This document shows, one piece after another, positions 41,441 through 54,650 of a DNA stretch of 64,000 nucleotides. Within the stretch, counting starts at the first letter, position 1; the number at the start of each line of letters is the position of its first letter. The notes beneath the pieces were generated by a model, which worked only from the letters and a program-made list of their open reading frames with translations, searched no databases and was not told the origin of the DNA. Source of the stretch: Ophioderma brevispina (lineage: Eukaryota; Echinodermata; Ophiuroidea; Amphilepidida; Ophiodermatidae). The stretch lies in assembly GCA_023653785.1 (NCBI GenBank), contig JAMKCH010001582.1, positions 1-64,000 of the forward strand. The letters run 5' to 3'. A program made the translations under genes and the position numbers.

Positions 41441-43900
41441 AAAGCTCACGACGCCGCCGCTGCAGACGCCGCCGCCGACACACGGATATCATGGCTGCCA
41501 AAGGTCTTGCCTATAGAGAGACCTAATAAGTGACGGATTAGCGACTTTTAATGTGGGTACAGTGGTCTTTATGGTGGAAATAGCCACGGAACAAAGCTCT
41601 GAAGTTACACGATTCTTGCCAGGAGGGTTCTCACATTGGGATGGAGTATGGGCATGTTGCGCCTATAAGACACTCATTTTCAGGCTCTTTTTCACTTCCA
41701 GGAGAGATCCTCCATTTTAGGACCATTTCAGTTCCAGAGACCTAATTTCACGTCCAAAGCCATATCCTATCAAATTTTCTTCAAAAAGTAGCTAGAAATT
41801 GAGGGACAAAGCCCAGCTTATTTTCTGAAATTTGCGTGGAAAAAAAGAAAACCTAGTTCAGGAGACTTCATTTTTTTGGTTCTTGCAACTAGTTGTTTCA
41901 TCCAACTAACTTGATCACTAGTCTTACTGTGTCATTTGCGTGCACAAGGCTGGTTAGTTTGCAATAGTGCCAGGTGATCATCTGGTGCTGCAATGTATTA
42001 GGAGAACTCAATTTTTCTTTCCTTGAGTTAGTGGCTCCTTAAATGGTTCTTCAGGCACTCTTGTCACCTGAAGAAGAAACATTTCAAGAGCCAATTGACC
42101 AAAGACAATTTTTGCCAAAAATCAGTGGTGGCGGCCGGATTTGGCCCGTAGGCCACCTATTGAGATTCTCCGAGATAAATGATTCCAACAATAGCAAAAT
42201 TTATATGAACAACCATATTCAGTTGTTGAAAATATAAGGTTTAAAAGTTTTCACAAAATAACCTATTTGACCCAATACGGTGACCTTTGACCTTAAGATC
42301 TGCAATCTGAAAGTACTCGCCTAGTTCACATTCAACAAATCACTGTTGTATGTTGGGGTGGATTAAAGTGAGCCTATTTATATGACAACCATGAGATTCA
42401 AGAAGTTATTTTTTGAAAATTGACCTTATTTTACAACAGATGACCTTTGACTCATCCACAACATCTCGTGTTTGTAATGACCTATCTTTGGTCATGACCA
42501 ATAATTCAAAGTATCTTAAAAATTTTCCTCCTTTTTTATGTTTTTTGGTGTTTTTTACTTTTTTATTTTTAACATCTCAAGTGACCCTCCCCACAGAATT
42601 TTGTAGTAACTAACTTATCAATGCCTGCAGAATATGAGTTTTTTAAAAAATACTTTTGGCAAATTGACCTCAATGACGCCCTCCAAAAAGGACCTTCGTC
42701 TCTGGGTCCTTGTATCAATGCTAGACCCCACCTACAAATGTTACCACATTTGGACTAAAGTGGTAGTGTTAAAATGATAAAGATTTTAGTAAATTGCCAA
42801 CCAAAAATCTTACCAAAATGACCACACATTACATACAGGAAAGTGTGAGTCATCATGAAAGCAGTCAGGCGAGGACAAAAATTGTGGACACATCAGATTT
42901 TTAAAGCAACAGAAGGGAGGGTTATAAATAAAAATAATGAAATCTATATCCCATCCACTTTAAATATTGGAGTTAGAGCGATTGTATTAACTATATTGAA
43001 AACCAATATATTGATGCACCAATGATTTAGGTGCATGTATTTTAATGTCAAACTTTGGAGTAGTGCGATTCAGTGGTGTGATTTGTAATATATTTCTTAT
43101 ATTCAGTGGGTGGGGTTTAGTAAGAAACACGCAATATCATTGGTTGTTGCCTATCTGTTGAGAACAAGATTAGATGAATCATTGAGGCAGGTTTACGCCG
43201 TTGGAAAGGTTACGCCAGTGCACCGCAGATAGTACTGAGGGATTGCATTTTTGCAGCGGCGGGAGTATTTGTGCCTTTTTTAAACTAAAATAATTGAAAA
43301 AGAAACGATTTTTCGTGTTTTAAAACAACAAACAACTAAATAAGAATGAGAAAAACGAAAGGATTTGTGTTTTGCCTATAATATCATGTCATATGGAGAG
43401 GCAGTAGTCAATACTTTACGTAGTGGATACCGGCATACCACTAAACTGGAAAACCAAAGGTTGACCTTAAAAGTTACATGCACTTAAATCATTACTTCCC
43501 AAATTCTTCTCCCTGATGAAAAAAACTACTACTATGTCACCTGTTATCATTACAAAACAGTTTAATAAGGTGTTTTCTATTCACAAACAGAGAAAATGAA
43601 AAACAAGCAATGTAAGATATCTTAAGATGATTAAAAGTATTCAATTTAAACTAATGATTGTATGGCCAAAAAGATATCACACTCCTTGAAGAACTTTTTT
43701 TTGCTTTAGAATGGGTAGTGCCAGAGGGTGTATTGAGTCTCATCCCAACATGCATCAGTTTTGGGAAAAGTCAACTACCTCAATAAGGTCATGAATGTGA
43801 TCCCACAAATATAGTATTCTTTACACATTAAACCTCGACTTTTAGCACTCCTTTAGCTCCCAAAGCACAAGTACTTAATTTTTAGCATGACCATGAAAAT
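41440..43900. other. Unassigned stretch with dispersed repeats
   Basis: Contains a hairpin at about 42025-42100 (agtggctccttaaatggttc and partner), TGACCTTTGACC-type repeats at 42280-42460, and otherwise AT-rich sequence. No gene recognised. Confidence 0.4.
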
Positions 43901-43906
43901 GTCTTG

Positions 43907-44155
43907 TGGTACTAACCCCCCCCACAAGCACTGGAATGTGTTTTGTACAGTACAATATAGGAACATTGCAATGCATTATGGATTGGTTAAAAACCTCCCA
44001 ATCACTGGCATGTGTTTTTGTACAGTACAATGCAGGCACATTGCAATTGCATTATGGGATTGGTTTAAATGCCTCCCCAAGCACTGCATGTGTTTTGTAC
44101 AGTCCCATATAGGCACATTGCAAATGCATTATGGGATTTGATTAAACAACCCTCG
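43907..44155. repeat. About 83-bp tandem repeat, three units
   Basis: Three units, each with a tgtgttttgtacagt and a cattgcaa-t-gcattatgg segment. Small open frames over it on the plus strand are a repeat effect. Confidence 0.75.
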
Positions 44156-44469
44156 GCGGGTAGTCTAAAACACTAGAGGCCCATACTATCTTTCTTACCA
44201 GTGTTTTTTTTCTGATTGGCTTGATTACCAGTGATATATTGTTTTAATTAAACAATTTTGAACATCGCTGTTATAAAATATTTTCCCAATATTTTGTTAC
44301 ATCCAGATTTCCCTCAATTTTCAAATGAATTCTGTTTTTATACATCTACATATGCTTGTCCACACAGTTATCACCATTTGGAAATATAGCCAAGCTCAAT
44401 CCAATGTCTTTCATATAGAAAATCAAACTTGTAATTTTATTATAGACAGTGTACTTGTAATGGTTACTA

Positions 44470-44660
44470 GTCTGATTATAATTTGTAGACAGAATCGAAC
44501 ACATGCCAGCGTTGACTGCGTGAGCCAGCCAGAAGGACATGCACCGGTTTCGGACGTGTAATTTGGTCGAAGAAGGCGCCAAAACTTCCGAGGAAGATTG
44601 GTGCGCTACAGGAGGTTGACGTATCTCCTGTCCAAAGTAATTTTTAAATCCCACTGAAAC
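44470..44660 (-). other. GC-richer island: SINE-like or lectin-like
   Basis: On the minus strand GGCTCACGCAGTCAACGC and GTTCGATTCTGTCTAC resemble A and B boxes of a tRNA-derived SINE. The same bases in one frame read TSETGACPSGWLTQSTLACV, which resembles the start of a C-type lectin domain. The rest of a lectin domain does not follow, and no good splice donor is present, so I favour the SINE. Confidence 0.35.
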
Positions 44661-45696
44661 AAAAAAATGTTGCTCATGAAAACAACAAATATAAGTTTGT
44701 CACGGATTTGGAATTCAAACACAACAAAATTATTTTGAAAGCTTTGTGACCATCTTAAATTGGGGAATACCCGATAATGTCCAATTTTTCAAATGTGTTT
44801 TTCTCTCATCACATGGAAGCAGATCACCCAAAATTTTTATTCCACCCGTGTAGACATCCAATCCATCCATATTGCATGATCACCTTGGACTCCAAAACAT
44901 TGGTTTGTGGGGGCTCAAAAATCGGACTAAATCCCTTGAACCCAATTTATTTGTCAGAAGTAAGACACCAAAAACTTCATTGCAAATTGTTAGTTTTAGT
45001 TATTTCACACAAAAACACCCTCAAAGCTTATCATGAAAAAAGTGTCATTTGTTTCCCTCTAAATCAAGTAATAAAATCAGCAAAAAATTTCCGAGTTCAT
45101 AGAAGGCTAAGTTGCATGGCTAACCATCCATGAATAAATAAAATATTTGTTGACACTCTCAGTGTCAATTCAGTAAGTGACCCATTACTTTAGCATAGGT
45201 GACCTTGTAAATTACATGCCTCATTGCACCACACAACTCCAACATGCTTGTTAACCCCCTAGGTACTACCACCCATGATATAATGTCGGATTGGCTCATT
45301 ACAGAACACAACATGAGAGCCCTCTGAGTAACCAACCCGGGTGGGGCCACTTGTATTCAAATGTGGATATGATGCATGAACACGGACTTCAAAAATGCAC
45401 CCTAAACGTGTATTTTCACCGGCTAAAAAACAAGCTAAAACATACCCTAAACAAGTATTTTTATCTGTTTATGATACCCTAAACATGTAAGCAATGCTTG
45501 TGTCGTTAATATACCCTTTATTATCTTGCTTAGCTTTACTTCCGAAGTTCCGATTACAATATTTTTTTATGACACGTACATCATAATTTCAGGGTTAAGA
45601 AAAAACATACCCTTTTTTCCATATTTTGCTGTTTTTGACACCCTAAACAATGTACGCGCGTACATCGCCTGTTGGAAAAAAAGAGACCCTTTTTAC

Positions 45697-46405
45697 GTGT
45701 TTTATTGTTCACGCATCATATCCACCTTCGAATACAATTGGCCCCCCGGGGTAACCAATCAAAATAGCACTATTTCTGTGTAAACCACACCAACATTCTT
45801 AAAGTATCTCCGATTTGCTCATTATATATGATATAACCTTCCAGGTATCCAATTGAAATAGTGCTTGGATGCCGATAGATAGGTGGGTAGTGCCCAGGAA
45901 GTTAAAGGGGAATAGGCCTTAAAGGTGCCCTACCCCATAGAGCTGGAATATTAAACCAAGAGGAGAATCGCGTGTATTATGGAATAGCCCAAGCCCGTAA
46001 CCGTTTTCTCTCACACACAGCGCGCCGTGGTTGTTGCTGCGTAAGAACGCGTGTGTCGTCACTGTTGAGGCGCAAGCACACGCATATAAAAATCTGTGCG
46101 TCACGCGATATGTTACCAGTGTTGCATTTCCCCAGTGTTCCATTGTTTTTTTTTTTTTTTTTTTTTGTGTTTTATTGTTCACGCATCATATCCACCTTCG
46201 AATACAATTGGCCCCCCGGGGTAACCAATCAAAATAGTACTATTTCTGTGTAAACCACACCAACATTCTTAAAGTATCTCCGATTTGCTCATTATATATG
46301 ATATAACCTTCCAGGTATCCAATTGAAATAGTGCTTGGATGCCGATAGATAGGTGGGTAGTGGCCAGGAAGTTAAAGGGGAATAGGCCTTAAAGGTACCC
46401 TACCC
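45697..46405. repeat. Tandem repeat with a T21 run at the junction
   Basis: The block gtgttttattgttcacgcat at 45697 recurs at 46167 straight after 21 T (46146-46166), and about 240 bases are nearly identical. On the minus strand copy 2 ends AATAAAACAC then poly-A, so a polyadenylation signal sits just before the tail. The 46.0-46.14 kb part between the copies is CpG-richer and has a tataaaa; no gene is evident. Confidence 0.75.
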
Positions 46406-46477
46406 CCATTACAACATATTTTTTCTCTGTTTGAATCTGACAAGCCATTTCAATGTGAGCAGTAATTGCATATATTA

Positions 46478-47365
46478 CAGTGTGGTCCAAAAAAAGGTTT
46501 ACACTTTTATATCTGCAAATCTCAAAAGTGGGTGGACATATCACAATTTTTTGATATTTATTAACTACAATATCTTGTTATAACCTGGTGAAAACGGCGT
46601 TCAAAACAAAGCTCAAATAACAAAATGGCGGCCATATAGCGAAAAATGGTCAAAACCCACTTTGCACACACGTAAGTCTATGGGACAACCATTTATGGTT
46701 AACAGAAATCAATACCATTGCGTGACCTGGAGGTCTACTCACTTAAACTACTGAACACCCTTCAAGTTTGTGTGAAGTGTTTACCGTTTGAAAATGAATG
46801 AGAGAATATCTCAACCGTGAAACTGAACTTGAAATGCCTATTTACATAATAACTAAGTTGATTTCAATTGGGGGAGCATTTTAAATTGAAAGATACATGC
46901 ATGCATGTTTTTCTTGCCATGACTGATCGAAACTCTGCTTGTACATTTTTGAAGTTTGCATGGTTTGGGACAAGATCATAAAGAAGAAATATTGCATCCG
47001 TTTTATTTTTAAATTTATAAGAGAAACTTGAAATAATTTGAGGTGTCTTAATTCTTACCTTTGTGGTTATTATTAAATACCAAGTCCCATGACGGGGTGC
47101 ATTGTTCAATGTGTGTGTATCAATCTTGGATATAATTTGTGACCACCAACAGTGCCATAGACTTATGTGTGTGCAAAGTGGTTTTTGACCTTTTTTCTCT
47201 AGATGGCAGCCATTTTGTTATTTCAGCTTTGTTTTCAACGCCGTTTTCACCAGGTTCCAACAAGATATTGTAGTTAATAAATACCTTCAAACTATTTTGA
47301 TATGTCTACTCACTTTTGAGAAATTTGCAGATGAAAAAGTGTAATCTTTTTTTTTGACCACTCTG
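46478..47365. mobile_element. Mariner-type element, non-autonomous, TA duplication
   Basis: Ends CAGTGTGGTCCAAAAAAAGG and the complement (tttttgaccactctg); inverted repeats extend over more than 200 bp, including caaaatggcggccatatag and its partner. Flanked by TA on both sides. About 888 bp; inner open frames on the minus strand match no transposase I know. Confidence 0.75.
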
Positions 47366-47369
47366 TACA

Positions 47370-49400
47370 ATAGCCCACAAAGTACTGTACAAACTTTTTT
47401 GCAGTTACCATAAACAAACCACATTTTAGCCTGTAGCATCATAATGGAAAAGAAGTCAGTCAACATATTTTGCAGATGAGATGAATACAGAGTTTCTAAT
47501 GATACCAAAATCTCAGGTTTGATGGTATGAAAGGTTGGGTCATCATCTTCTTGCGTATGAAGCAGCAGCTGAAATGTATTAAGTTGGTGGAGCCAGCTCA
47601 CTGTTGTCTGGTTGAATGCTATCCAAATGGCTGGACTGATTAATCTCAAAATTTGAAATTGGATGTTTTTGGTGATATGCTTCCACGTGAGGGACAAAAT
47701 ATCATGAAAATGATTGGGTCATCCACTTTTAAAAAGCACAACAAAATAACTTGCTTTTTCTTGCAGCTTCTCACACAATTTCTTCCCGAAGTCAGGGAAT
47801 ATTCATCATCTTCATTGTTTTTTATTGTACATTGTATCCCAAAGGTGACGTACCCATTTCAAATATTATAGCACATGAAAGAGTAAACTTACTTTTGGGA
47901 TACTCAATATATTCACAAACATATTTATCAAAAATACCCACAATAGCACAGAAAAAATCTTGGGTCACATCTGTTACATAATCAGGACATAGAGTAGATT
48001 TTATAGACACTAATAAATCAAGTGATAATACTGATGATATAGTTTAGTTGTAATACCATGATTAAATGCACACACATACAATGTCTTTGGTTTTAATTCA
48101 GAATGAAAAAGTTTGAATCTTTCTGCAGAGGGCAGCGCATGTCGTCATATAAGTTCGTCATATAAGTGCAAGAAGATCTTAAAGGTCCATGGACACGGCT
48201 GAGTAGACATTTCTTAATTTCGTACATTTTCGTACCTCAACAGTATCCTGATCATATCGCAACACAGATTTTTAAAAGTAAACATCGGGAAAGTGTTAAA
48301 TTTCAAGGATAAATATACCCTAACTAACAGGGCCTTCTCCTGTTTTCGCGAACGCGTATCAAGATGCTGGAGTTGGATTTGACCCCGTTAATGACGTCAG
48401 AGTAACTTTTTTTTTTTTTTTTTTTTATTTGGCAATTCCCATCAAACATACTATTATGCCAAGTCTTTGGTCAGTGGCTCTTGAAATGGAAATGGTTCTT
48501 CAGGCGACTCAGTAACCTGAAGAACCATTCCCAGAGCCACCAACTCAATGGCAGCACACAGATGTATCACATGGCAGCTACTGCACTTACGACCTTCTTG
48601 CATTTACATGACGATGTAAGCTCTGAAACATGCTTCCAGCCCACTTTGAACAAGTGACTTTCTTTTAGTGGTTGTGAAGCTAGCACCAAGGAAAGTTCAC
48701 ATGAAAAATAAAACAACAAAGGAATATGCACCTTATTGGGATTTATGGATCAAAAATTAAAAGTGTCAGTGAAAATAAAATGGCTGTGGACATACTGCCA
48801 AAACAAGTAATTTCACAGCAAGTTTTCTGTTTTTTGGAACTGCCAATTTTGGCTCATCTCCACTAGGAGTGTTGTGCTGTACAGAACAAGAAATGCCTTT
48901 TTATGGGCATATTAATTTTGCAAAAAAGCTGTTTAATTCAATTCCCAAGTATTTTCACATATCAATTAGTTTTATTTCGGACAGTAAGCGCCTCGCGAAA
49001 ATCAGCAAAGTAAATGATCGCGAAATTCAGTAAATTAAATTGCTCGAGAACTTAACTGTTTTTGAAGTATAAGGGATGTTTCCACCCATTGGTCTTTCCA
49101 TTGGTCACACCAAACCTAAAATGGCAAGCACAGGTTCGCATCTCCTGCAATTCTTTGGACTTCTGTTCAAGTAACCCTCCCAAACATGGAGACTAAAATT
49201 GGGCGGGAAAAGTGTTTTTGTCAGCTCCCATCCTTTTAATTTTTTCTTCCAAGTTCAGTCTCAACACCATAAATTGGTCAAAAAATAAAGTTATAAAGAC
49301 CTACTTTCGCAAAACCGTCCAGCCCAGAGTTCAGTACTTGCACAATTCACACCCCAACCAACCAAAGAGATTTGTAATCCATATTTTTTACCCTATACCA
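47370..49400. other. Unassigned stretch
   Basis: A 136-codon minus frame at 47287-47697 overlaps the mariner-type element end and shows no domain. A hairpin lies at about 48470-48550 (cagtggctcttgaaatgg and partner), after a T20 run at 48407. No gene recognised. Confidence 0.4.
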
Positions 49401-49403
49401 TGA

Positions 49404-51147
49404 AGGGCCATTCTTCGGTCCACGTTTGTGACCGAAAAAAAAATGGGAAATTTTGATTTTCAACCCCCCAATGCTGTTTTGCCAATATAACCAACTGTTA
49501 TTACTTTATGTATAAATAAGCTTTAGACCAATCCTAACCACAATACGTTTCACTTTCGCCAGATTGATTTATTTTGTCATGAGGGGCAAATAAAAGCTCG
49601 GTCACGTCTTATGACCTCAGACCAAAAAGTGTTTTTTAGAATCCAACTTCAACAGCAAAAATTTTGTGAGGTATTTAAGTACTACATTCTTATATTTATT
49701 TCAGAAAGGCATTGGTACTTGGTCATTACACAATGTTGGTAATTTAAAAGTAAACAAGCCAACTTTACTTTGGTAATTAACAAAATTTATATCACTAAGT
49801 CCGGTCACGTGTGTTGACATTGGTGTGGTACGTGTGGTGACATCGCCATTGACTAATAACACAACAAACAATTGGTGACCATTGTTAAGTGCACCAAAAA
49901 TAAGTTGTATAAAATATTGTTTGTATTTCCATATTCTCAACTATTTCAAGCACTTCCAGTACAATGTCATTAGTTGAATAACTTGCAAAGAGCAATTGCT
50001 ACTCCTAGTATGCAGATTTCCTGTGCGGAAATAGTGCAAGTCTGCCTTAAAATTGGCAACTTCACCCCCAAACTCTCAAAAGCACAGGGAAAATCAAGTT
50101 TGTTTAAACGGTCTATTGTAAGGTCCATCGGCCCGATCGCTAATAGCCTCGTCCCTAGAAGCCAGATGAGATTTACCCGGACAGTGGTCGAAATTTTATA
50201 TTTCAGAAGAAAGCTACTATTTTTCTCATTTACACCTGTGAAATCTAGGGTAAATGATGGTGGTTTGGGAGTATGAGCGAAAGTGTACTTCTTTTGGTCA
50301 CATAGTAGTTTTACAGTACTCTATGGGCTCACAAACATCAAGTTTTCTAGCTGTCACATCAAAACGGATTGAAAATCAGCGCGAAAATTTGACAGATGGT
50401 TTTTTTGGGTGAAAGGCCATTTCTATCAAGTATGAAAACTTTCATTAAAACTTAAGTCGGGACATCCCCCTTTAAAATTAATTGTGAGTTCTTGTTTAAG
50501 CTGATCACATTCATATTTTAACTGATATAAGAGTTAACACTGCTACCTTATTCAATATGACCAGGAAATTTTGTCCTTCAAATAATAAAATGGTGAGTGC
50601 GGTCACGTGTGTGGACAGTAATTAGCAATCAATAACTTTTGAAAGGAGGAAAGATCTAAACCATTTATTGTATAACAGAAGTACATATAAACTGGCTTTT
50701 GACGTGAAAGCTTAAAATTACTGAGACAAGTGGTTTTCTAGTAATAAAAAATTCTTTGTCTTTTTGGACGTGTGTGGACATGCCAAAGTCATTAACATTC
50801 TTGTTAATTACTTGTCAATTTCCTATATAAAGTTGTAATTTTTAAAACATATTTTGAAAATTGAAAGTCCACGCTTAATCCTTTTAGGCAGTTTTAAACA
50901 GGAATGAATAGCTATTCATTATAATTTAAGCAAAAATGGTGATAATAATTAACTTTTTTTTTTTCCCACAAATATTAAACAATTCAGTGATGCAAAGGAG
51001 AGGTTTGAGTTCGAAACGATATGTTTAAAAATATTCATGCAGGAGGAAAAACTGGACGGATGGGTAACAGATAATGTAAAGAAATTGCATCCATTTAACT
51101 TCATTTTTATCAAAAAGGTTTATTTTTTGAAGAATGGCCCTAAATGA
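49404..51147. mobile_element. Element with GGGCCATTCTTCGG-type ends
   Basis: Left end agggccattcttcggtccacg and right end gaagaatggccct; the right end lacks the last matching bases. The interior has several ggtcacgtgtg motifs and an inverted family-B MITE (about 50120-50477). It is related to the short element at 52367. About 1.7 kb, no transposase recognised. Confidence 0.5.
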
Positions 51148-52366
51148 TAAGTGAAACACTCGATAACATAGTTCATAGCTGTTGGCAAGTGTTGCACAAG
51201 TTCTATCAACACAATCAACCTATGGAATCGGTTGAACCTATGGAATATCATAATTAACATTTATTTCGTAATAACTGCTTTCCACTGTAATTTCAAGCAC
51301 TGGTATGTTTATTATCCAAATAGGGTCCAAAGATGAACCTGTTTGAATTTTGTCAATTGTTAAAATTATTTGAATTGTTAGGATATGCTGATTAAAATGG
51401 TTTTTGGCTTAATTCAATGATGAAATTAAATAAAATCTGCTCATATTAGGCCTGTAATTCCATACAATAAACACACTTTAAAAAAATATGGCAAATCACA
51501 GATACAGGCTTATCACAGATTAGCACATTTCTTAATCATTTTTGTGTGACTTGTTGTGAAAAGCTAAACATTTGCATTTTTGGAAATGAATCTATTTTGA
51601 AAGTAAGCTTTTAAATTCACTCAAAACTCGCCCCTTTAACAAAATTTTATTCTCAAAGTTGATTAACTTCATAAGTATTGACACTTTAAATTTAAGAAAT
51701 GATATGCCATTCTCTTTACTACTTTTTGTGATATTGTAATGATTTGGTTCAATGGGTTTTAAACAAAAAAGGCTCTTGTTGATTTCAATGGCATATTTTG
51801 GTGATAATAAGGTTTTTGCAATTGATTCTGGAGTCAAACACCTGTTATAGATGAATAACTTAGAATGGCAACAATAGCATTAGTCTTGCAAGAAAGACCT
51901 TTTTCCAAACCCTGCAAAAACATTTAAAAAAATTGCAAGAAGGTAGAAGTAAAAGTATAATTGTCCTTGAAATTAAAATATGGGCAATTTTATATTTTCT
52001 GGAACCATCAGAGTCGCCGATACCAATTATTTTGATATAGCATGTATGAGGTGGAATCCATTGCAAGTTTAAACATTTTGCTCAATCTCTAAATAGGTGA
52101 TTTGTTGTATAAAAACTGCAATTGCTTGTCAGCTCTGACCTGGACCATATGTAAGGGATCCACTTTCTGTTGATTTCTTGATAAAAAAATCCAACATTTT
52201 AGTGATGAGACATTCAAAAGTAAAAAATAATAATACAGCATTCCCTGCAAAGCCTGTAGTGTCTGCCATCGATTGTGAATGGGGTCAAAGGTCACATGGG
52301 GTCATCACAAAGATCAATCTGTGTACATCTCATATGAGTCTTGGGGCCAGTGGTTCTTCTGAGTAT

Positions 52367-52580
52367 GAGGGTCATTCTTCGGGATGTCACACACATGACC
52401 GAACTTTATTTGCCTCCCATGACAAAACAAATAATCTACCAAAAGTGGAAACATTTTTGGTTAGATTTTGTCCAAACCTAACCGAGAATAATGTTTCCAC
52501 TTTCGCTAGATTGGTTGTTGTCATAGGAGGCAAATAAAGTTCGGTCACGTGTGTGACATCCCGAAGAATGGCCCATGAGG
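52367..52580. mobile_element. Small palindromic MITE
   Basis: About 210 bp, almost wholly self-complementary: GGGTCATTCTTCGG and CCGAAGAATGGCCC ends, ATGA flanks, arms including ccgaactttatttgcctccc. The centre carries a CACGTG E-box in one arm. The copy at about 58220-58445 shows it was present before the duplication. Confidence 0.75.
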
Positions 52581-52888
52581 TGAATTGAGCAATGGGTAAA
52601 AAGTACGAGTCCATAAGTGCAGAGTTAACATTTTTGCCACACACAAACAGATACACACACTACCTAAGTAATCCCTATGAGCCATTCTGCTTGCAGTAGA
52701 CGACATAAAGAGGACCATTTTAAAGGATTTGGTCCACTCTTACAAAAAGAGGTCCACTTTTAGAAGTTGCACACCCCACTAAATAATTCCTACATATGGA
52801 CCTGGCTGTGACATAAGCCTTTTGTTGTTTATAGAGCTAAAACAATTTTTAATCCTGGGAGGCACTGACATTGATAAGTGGTACAGTT

Positions 52889-53790
52889 ATGTGCGGCCCT
52901 TAAGACCCCCATTTTGCATCTCTTCAGCAGTTCCTGTTGAAGCATAATTCAGTTCTTAAGGTGGGTCCCATGTGTAGCTCAAGAGTTAATAAATAGATCA
53001 AAAGATCATTTTTCCCAATATGTTGTCACATCTTAACAATTTCAAACCAAAAGAATGTGTCTTCATTTTACATTTCTGTAGGCTTTTCACCTCTCAGAAG
53101 TCAAAAATCACAAAATACAGGGTTTTTCATATTTTTACGTTTTTAATTTTTTCTGGTGAACCCTAACCTCCTATTTTCATTTTGTTTGCAGATTATGAAA
53201 GCAGGTGTGCTCTTTCATAATTTCCTTGCTGTGGGTAACATAGAAATACCCATAACTCAAGATATGGGCATTTTTTCCCAAAAAACATGATTTTAACACA
53301 TAAGTATTTCTATGATACCCGCAGCAAGGAAATTATGAAAGAGCACACCTGCTTTCATAATCTGCAAAAAAATTGAAAATAGGAGGTAGGGTTCACCAGA
53401 AAAAATTCAAAATGTAAAAATATGAAAAACTCTGTATTTTGTGATTTTTGACATCTGAGAACTGACAAGCCTGTGGAAATGTAAAATGAAGACACATTCT
53501 TTTGGTTTGAAATTGTTAAGATGTGACAACATATTGGGAAAAATGATCTTTTGATCTATGTAGTAACTATTGAGCTACACATGCGACCCACCTTAAGGTC
53601 TCCTTTTGTGAAAATTTTTGCCTCAGAAGCTAAATTTTAGCCAAATTTCAGCTCTCAAGCCTGCGAATTTCTCAAAATTTCAGTTCCCAAGTCCCTACTT
53701 TCGGAGACAAAATCAGTTTGCAAGCCCCCAAGTTCAGAAATGAGGCCGCACATCCCACCTGAAAAAAGTTGAGCCCCCCCCCACCCCAGG
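52889..53790. mobile_element. Foldback element with arms of about 280 bp
   Basis: Two long inverted arms (about 52970-53245 and about 53310-53600) with a short loop around atgggcattttttcccaaaa; outer parts carry gtgcggcc. Nearly identical arms. A diverged end piece is at 2829-3135. In the duplicated copy only the left half remains. Non-coding. Confidence 0.8.
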
Positions 53791-54222
53791 TTCTTAATCC
53801 CTACCAATCTGGTAATAACACAAGATTATTATTATCCTTGTCTTAATTCTATAAAGATGTAGTTCAGTCCTAGATGTGTGCTTGCCTTATTTACCACCAC
53901 CCATTGGGGTAGTATTTTGCTTAGTATCATTTAGTGCGTAACACATTGAAAGGACAATTACGACATGATAACTAGGTTTTGGCAATAATACATGGTCTGA
54001 ATCGATGGCTGATTACCACCCGTTCCTGGAGTACCTAGTATTTGGGGATAGCTACAGTTCGTTCAGCCAGGAGTGATGTCATAGCTTTGTTAAACGTACA
54101 TCACGATAAGTTGCAGCGTTAATCACAGGTGCGCAAAGTCTGTATGTGATACGCACACCAAATGGCTAAACAAGATTTTGAAATGAGAGCTCTACAGCAT
54201 GACAGGATGCCTCATTGAAGAG

Positions 54223-54363
54223 ATAAAGTACCGACAAATCCAATGGCTTAGTCGTGTATTCAGGAAGAAACATGATCATAACTCTAAAACAGCTTTTAGA
54301 TGGACACCACCTGGGAGGAGGAAGCCTAAAAGGGCAAAAAAACTCTCTATTCAAAGAATATAA
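54223..54363 (+). pseudogene. Non-LTR retrotransposon tail scrap
   Basis: Reads IKYRQIQWLSRVFRKKHDHN then TAFRWTPPGRRKPKRAKK and ends at TAA. The pattern R-x-x-W-L-x-R-V-x-R ... W-x-P-x-G-R-R is the C-terminal tail after the reverse transcriptase of RTE/CR1/Jockey-like LINEs. Only about 46 codons remain. A tandem set of TGACCTTTGACC repeats (54395-54650) follows it. Confidence 0.6.
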
Positions 54364-54394
54364 TATATTCAAAGAATATAAGCTGTGGGCAGCC

Positions 54395-54650
54395 CAGCCT
54401 ATTTCACAACTTGACCTCTCATGACCTTTGCATGTGACCTTTGACCTCATCAACAAATGAGGGATCCCGTGTGGCACCTGCCCTCAAGTTTGAACTTCAA
54501 CTTTTCAATTTTAGTCAATTTTACATTTTAGCCTTTTTATTCAACTTGACCTCACATGACCTTTGACCTTGGCATGTGACCTTTGACCTTGGCATGTGAC
54601 CTTTGACCTTGGCATGTGATCTTTTGACCTCATCAACATATGAGAGATCA
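54395..54650. repeat. Tandem ATGACCTTTGACCTTGGC repeats
   Basis: At 54545-54640 a unit of about 22 bases (ttgaccttggcatgtgacct) is repeated four times. Each unit holds TGACCTTTGACCT, whose complement AGGTCAAAGGTCA is the direct-repeat-1 site known for RXR/PPAR/HNF4 nuclear receptors. Dispersed relatives lie at 17.5, 17.65, 19.4, 24.8 and 42.3 kb. Confidence 0.7.

Noticed and set aside
44470..44560. C-type lectin exon (ACPSGWLTQ)
   Set aside because: Only the first 20 residues resemble the domain, no continuation or donor is present, and the same bases fit tRNA-like A and B boxes.
44777..45133. 118-codon plus-strand ORF
   Set aside because: No motif, no splice signals and no similarity to anything nearby; it is within the length expected by chance in 64 kb.
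47287..47697. 136-codon minus frame
   Set aside because: It overlaps the end of the mariner-type element, has no domain, and its first part shows ordinary AT-rich composition.
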